A DNA stretch of 9,160 bases from contig JAKBCI010000044.1 in assembly GCA_021807965.1 (NCBI GenBank), positions 1 through 9,160 of the forward strand, given 5' to 3'. Under the pieces are notes generated by a model that was not told where the DNA came from, ran no database searches, and saw only the letters and a program-made list of their open reading frames with translations. The DNA is from Actinomycetes bacterium. GTDB lineage: Bacteria; Actinomycetota; Acidimicrobiia; Acidimicrobiales; RAAP-2. Below, in pieces: positions 6,250-9,160 of this stretch (within the stretch, counting starts at the first letter, position 1; each line of letters starts with the position of its first letter). The position numbers were made by a program, and so were the translations under genes.

Positions 6250-7779
6250 CTACGACGGCGCCTCGGCGAGGTCGTGGCCTCCGTCGGACGCCGGTACTGG
6301 CTCGCGCATCCGTCGCCACAACGGCGACGCTACGAGCGCGAGGCCTGACGGTACGAGCAACGTCTGCCAGAGCCACGTCGGCCACGAGTGATGCGCGAAG
6401 GTGTCAAGCACCGGGTACCGGACGAAGGCGAACGCGGCGAACACCGTCCAGGCCAGCCAGAACCATGGGCGTCGTCGGCGCAGCAACGAGACCACCACGT
6501 AGAGCGCGGCGAGCCCGACCACGATCTTGGGCAGGTCGAGCCGGGCGTAGACGTCCAGCGTCGTAGCGTTGGTCTGGACGAAGGTGGGCAGAGGATCAAA
6601 GGCGAGGGTTACGGTCAAGAGCCACGCGACGACGACGCCGCGCACGCGACCAGCCACCGACTCGACGAGGATCACCATCACGGCGAGCGCCATGAAGTAG
6701 TAGCCCCACAGGTTCTCCTCGAAGACGAGTCGTAGCGCGAGCGACGCGCCCACCAGCGACACCAGGGTGAGCGGCTCGAGGACCCGGTCGCCGAGGCGCT
6801 CGTGAACCCACCAGGCGAGCACGAGCGCGGCGGCGATGGGGGCCACGCGCGTCGCGAGGAAGAAGAGCGCGCCGTGCAGGCGAAGTTCCCAGAGCACGGT
6901 ACCGCCGTAGGAGGGCGTGAAGCCCGAGCCGATGACGACGGCCCGAAAGGCTCGCCCCGATGTTGCGATGAGAAACGGCAGGTCGACGGCCACCCCGGCG
7001 AGCGCCGTGGCCCCCACGAAGCGCCACCGGCGCGACGCCGGGGCGACGACGAGCAGTGGCGCCGCGACGAGCAGCGCGTACTGGTGCGTCGTGATCGCGA
7101 GGCCAACGAAGAGCCCCGCCCAGACCCAGCGGCCACGTAGCGCCGCGGCGATCGACGCGAGCGAGAGCCCCATCGCCACCAGGTCCTGGGGGTGGTAGAA
7201 CTCGAACAGGCAGGCCATCACGGGCGCCGACGTCGCGACCACGAGCATGGTCACCGGTTCGGTGAGCCGGCGTGCGCCCGTGGCCGCGCGCAACAGCGCG
7301 ACGACGCCACCGAGCAAGACGGCGCCACTCAGGTAGCCAAGGCGCATCGTGCGCAGCGCAGCGGAAGACGCCACCGACCAGCGGTACATGGCGTCGTAGG
7401 CGTTGGTGCAGTGCGTTCCCAGCTGGGCCGTCGTGGGAAAGGCCACCTGGTGTCCGATCCGAAAGAGTGCGGCCAGCAGACCCGAAAAAACTGGGTAGAA
7501 GGGCGTGATCGACGTATAGGGCCGCGCGATCGGCGGTACGTGGTAGTAGACCGCCGGCGGATAGGCACAGGCCAACTGCCCGTGGGCGATCGCCCACGTC
7601 GAGTAGATCCCGACCGCGGCGTCACCCTCGGTGACGCCGCCGAAGAGGGCGATCACCCCGACGAAAGCGCCGATCGCGAGCAGCCAGCCGGCCAGGGCCT
7701 CGAGCGGACGAAGCGGACGATTGAGCCACGCCCACCCGTGCCGAGCGATCGAAGTGGGGCGCGACGGCTCACTCGTCAC
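6250..7779 (-). CDS. polytopic membrane protein, GT-C/GT87-like glycosyltransferase candidate
   Basis: A 509-residue inner-membrane protein with about twelve hydrophobic segments, a short cytoplasmic N-terminus (about 1-28) rich in Arg and Pro, and a polar, charged C-terminus. The first hydrophobic segment (about 29-46) is followed by a loop with TEGD (Asp53) and an aromatic, proline-rich stretch up to about residue 97. In polyprenyl-phosphate-dependent GT-C transferases an acidic residue in the first outer loop acts in catalysis, so Asp53 is a candidate. The segment FEFYHPQD (His196 to Asp199), followed by hydrophobic helices and then TTHQY (about 230-234), resembles the GT87/DUF2029 mannosyltransferase-like pattern. 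That family match is by pattern only and should be held loosely. The GTG at 7779 is chosen over the in-frame GTG at 7791 because GGAGG (7785-7789) sits five bases before it. It lies 22 bases after the LeuA-like gene and about 50 before the first HD-GYP gene. It could add sugars to a lipid, a polysaccharide or a protein outside the membrane. Confidence 0.82.
   Translation of the reverse strand: MTSEPSRPTSIARHGWAWLNRPLRPLEALAGWLLAIGAFVGVIALFGGVTEGDAAVGIYSTWAIAHGQLACAYPPAVYYHVPPIARPYTSITPFYPVFSGLLAALFRIGHQVAFPTTAQLGTHCTNAYDAMYRWSVASSAALRTMRLGYLSGAVLLGGVVALLRAATGARRLTEPVTMLVVATSAPVMACLFEFYHPQDLVAMGLSLASIAAALRGRWVWAGLFVGLAITTHQYALLVAAPLLVVAPASRRWRFVGATALAGVAVDLPFLIATSGRAFRAVVIGSGFTPSYGGTVLWELRLHGALFFLATRVAPIAAALVLAWWVHERLGDRVLEPLTLVSLVGASLALRLVFEENLWGYYFMALAVMVILVESVAGRVRGVVVAWLLTVTLAFDPLPTFVQTNATTLDVYARLDLPKIVVGLAALYVVVSLLRRRRPWFWLAWTVFAAFAFVRYPVLDTFAHHSWPTWLWQTLLVPSGLALVASPLWRRMREPVPASDGGHDLAEAPS
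7581..7598. repeat. 18-base perfect palindrome inside the membrane-protein gene
   Basis: CGTGGGCGATCGCCCACG reads the same on both strands and contains the octamer GCGATCGC. It falls within the codons for the outer-loop segment TWAIAHG of the membrane protein. Function is unknown. It could bind a dimeric protein or be chance in G+C-rich coding sequence. Confidence 0.6.
7616..7640. repeat. 11-bp perfect inverted repeat with 3-base loop inside the membrane-protein gene
   Basis: The arm GCGGCGTCACC (7616-7626), loop CTC, and arm GGTGACGCCGC (7630-7640) pair perfectly. It encodes the GVTEGDAA loop that holds the candidate catalytic Asp53 and lies 17 bases from the 18-base palindrome. The mRNA would form a very stable hairpin about 140-165 bases after the start codon. 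No T-run follows, so it is not a standard terminator. Confidence 0.6.
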
Positions 7780-7784
7780 GAGTT

Positions 7785-7789
7785 CCTCC
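7785..7789 (-). promoter_or_regulatory. ribosome binding site GGAGG, decides the membrane-protein start
   Basis: A full GGAGG sits five bases upstream of the GTG at 7779. The alternative GTG at 7791 would place this motif inside the coding region, so 7779 is preferred. Confidence 0.7.
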
Positions 7790-7801
7790 ACCGCTAGCGA
7801 G

Positions 7802-8395
7802 CTACCGGGTTCGCTGGGCCATCGGGAAGCGGTTGAGCGCGTCCAGGGTCGCCTTGGCGGCCGCCACCACGTCGTCGTCCGCTTGGGCGATGCCGTAGCG
7901 CTCGGCGCCGTCGGCGTTCGCCCGCATCGTCACGATCACCGGCCAGTTCTTCGAGGCCGGGACGTTCGTCACCGAGGCGAGCGAGAACGGCACGTCGTAG
8001 CCGAGCTCGCGCAGCGCGAGCAGCGTCGCCTCCGCGCCGCCGATCAGCGGGCCGCTGTGGGATCGCCCGGTGCCGCTTCGACCACGATGGTTCAGCTCGA
8101 CTTCGCACGCGCCGGAGGTGACGTCACAGCTCGCCCGGGTGAGCATCACGCGGGCGGTTTCGATGGCGTTCGGCGTCAGCACGTTGTTCGCGTCCTCGAC
8201 GATGATCGTCGCGTCGGGAAAGTAGAGACTCGCGATCTGGGAGGCGACACCGTGGGTTTCGGCGGTGTTGAGTCCGTAGACGAGCAGGGTGACGGCGTCG
8301 ACGCCTCCGCCTTCGCCACGGGTTACCGACACGTTCAGCACGCCCGGCAGGCTGCGCAGTTCGAGCTCGAAGTCTTCTTCGATCCGCGAGGTCAT
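7802..8395 (-). CDS. two-domain protein of unknown function with LeuA-allosteric-domain-like C-terminus
   Basis: A 197-residue soluble protein, not recognised as a named family. Residues about 8-68 alternate strands and helices in a ferredoxin/ACT-like order: SLPGVLNVSV, then VDAVTLLVY, a helix, and DATIIVEDAN. Residues about 97-190 resemble the regulatory domain at the end of 2-isopropylmalate synthase. They show a glycine-rich turn, GPLIGGAEATLLAL, then two strands, and an ending ADDDVVAAAKATLDALNRF similar to the LeuA pattern of a helix closing with ALNR. There is no catalytic TIM-barrel domain, so it is not a LeuA enzyme. The ATG at 8395 overlaps the TGA of the upstream GGDEF gene by one base (TGATG), so the two are probably translationally coupled and act in the same process. 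A ligand-binding regulator or partner of the cyclase is the simplest inference. Other possibilities are a structural or acyl-binding role. Confidence 0.85.
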   Translation of the reverse strand: MTSRIEEDFELELRSLPGVLNVSVTRGEGGGVDAVTLLVYGLNTAETHGVASQIASLYFPDATIIVEDANNVLTPNAIETARVMLTRASCDVTSGACEVELNHRGRSGTGRSHSGPLIGGAEATLLALRELGYDVPFSLASVTNVPASKNWPVIVTMRANADGAERYGIAQADDDVVAAAKATLDALNRFPMAQRTR

Positions 8396-8397
8396 CA
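8393..8397 (-). promoter_or_regulatory. TGATG stop-start overlap (translational coupling site)
   Basis: The TGA of the GGDEF gene and the ATG of the LeuA-like gene share one base. A purine-rich AAGAAGGGG stretch lies about ten bases upstream of the ATG, inside the GGDEF coding sequence. Re-initiation by ribosomes finishing the cyclase is likely. Coupling is inferred from the arrangement. Confidence 0.75.
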
Positions 8398-9160
8398 GTG
8401 GCGAATCCCCTTCTTCTCGTAGAGTCGGGCGTCAGCGATACGGTACAGCTCGGCGGGGTCGGTAGAGTCGCGCGGCGATGACGCCACTCCCACGGTGAAC
8501 TCCACGAGGTCATTGGTCGACTTCAACTGCAGTCGGAGCCGCTCCACGAAGCCGGCGGCCTCGGCGGCCTCGGCGTTGGACAAGATGACGGCGAACTCGT
8601 CACCGCCGAGCCGGGCGGCGGTGTCGCCGTTTCGCACCGACCGTCGCAAGGCGAAGCCGAACTGGCGCAGCAGGTAGTCGCCAAAGGCGTGCCCACCGCG
8701 GTCATTGACCGACTTGAAGTCGTTGAGGTCGAGTAGTAGCAACGTGAAGGACCACCCGTAGCGGGCGCTGCGCGCGGCCGCGACCTGCAGGGCGCCGTCG
8801 AAGCTTCGTCGATTAGCGATGTTGGTCAGCGGGTCGTGGCCGGCACTGAAGCGAGCCAGGTGAAGCGACAGGGCCAGCTGGCAGGCCGTACGTACGGCGT
8901 CGGCCTCGTACGCCGGCACGACGTCGGGCTCGCAATGCACGCCCGCGCGGTCGCCGAGGCGGGCCGCCATGGCGGCGGGCACCGCGCGACCCCCGAGGCG
9001 GAAGCTCTGGGTCCCAAAGGACTCGTGGCTGAGAACGACGACGACGTCGCGCAGTCCGTGACGATGGGCCAGCTGGTCGAGCAGGGAGTAGATGAACCCG
9101 ATCCCGAGCTCGCCCTCGGACAGCTCCTCGATCATCGTCTGAAACAGCCACGGCTCGTAA
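8395..9160 (-). CDS. GGDEF diguanylate cyclase, N-terminus cut by the window edge
   Basis: This is the C-terminal 254 residues of a diguanylate cyclase, which makes c-di-GMP from two GTP. Numbering from the ATG at 9135, residues 1-95 are a mixed strand-helix region, possibly the end of a GAF-like sensor, though I do not recognise it. The GGDEF domain covers about 99-246. It opens with HDPLTNIANRRSF, has the metal aspartate Asp136 in LDLNDF, N144-D145, and an intact GGDEF at 177-181. An RxxD inhibitory site (R168-D171) lies five residues before the motif. Activity with product feedback is therefore expected. The frame remains open from 9135 to the right edge, and no Shine-Dalgarno precedes that ATG, so the start probably lies outside the window. 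The C-terminus ends right after the domain (RLYEKKGIRH). The stop overlaps the start of the downstream LeuA-like gene by one base. Confidence 0.92.
   Translation of the reverse strand, partial: YEPWLFQTMIEELSEGELGIGFIYSLLDQLAHRHGLRDVVVVLSHESFGTQSFRLGGRAVPAAMAARLGDRAGVHCEPDVVPAYEADAVRTACQLALSLHLARFSAGHDPLTNIANRRSFDGALQVAAARSARYGWSFTLLLLDLNDFKSVNDRGGHAFGDYLLRQFGFALRRSVRNGDTAARLGGDEFAVILSNAEAAEAAGFVERLRLQLKSTNDLVEFTVGVASSPRDSTDPAELYRIADARLYEKKGIRH

Noticed and set aside
6596..7597. Minus-strand frame of 333 codons inside the membrane-protein gene
   Set aside because: Arg-, Gly- and Ala-rich and out of frame with the clearly hydrophobic membrane protein. The two cannot both be the main product and only the latter has a good ribosome binding site.

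Overview
The window is gene-dense, very G+C-rich DNA with GTG starts next to ATG starts. Overlapping or tightly packed genes and long open antisense frames fit a high-G+C actinobacterium. The PAS-GAF-HD-GYP proteins and the GGDEF gene followed by a two-domain companion suggest the Acidimicrobiia, but that placement is inference. There are no RNA genes, insertion sequences, CRISPR arrays or phage genes, and no gene-free gap longer than about 110 bases.

Layout. (1) At the left edge, on the plus strand, is an alpha/beta hydrolase whose reading frame runs off the window (to 876). (2) Also on the plus strand, 985-3081 encodes a PAS-PAS-GGDEF-EAL protein. It has an intact diguanylate cyclase motif and I-site, but one aspartate of the EAL catalytic DDFG motif is glutamine. 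(3) Everything else is on the minus strand, read from right to left. A GGDEF protein, cut by the right edge, overlaps by one base a gene for a small protein with a LeuA-allosteric-domain-like C-terminus. Next come a polytopic GT-C-like membrane protein and then two tandem paralogous PAS-GAF-HD-GYP proteins. The last of these overlaps the end of the EAL gene by 19 bases, tail to tail.

How it may work together. Four of the seven genes carry domains that make or break cyclic di-GMP: two GGDEF, one EAL and two HD-GYP. Both signs of the pathway are therefore encoded within about 8 kb. The cyclase/EAL gene and the phosphodiesterase genes converge, so their transcripts should overlap. The multi-membrane glycosyltransferase-like protein between them is a candidate output or a passenger. 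No recognisable c-di-GMP receptor such as PilZ is present. The last HD-GYP gene appears to have its own sigma70-type promoter (TTGACC-N17-TAGGTT) with a 17-base dyad just downstream of the predicted transcription start, so it may be controlled separately from the rest of the minus-strand run.
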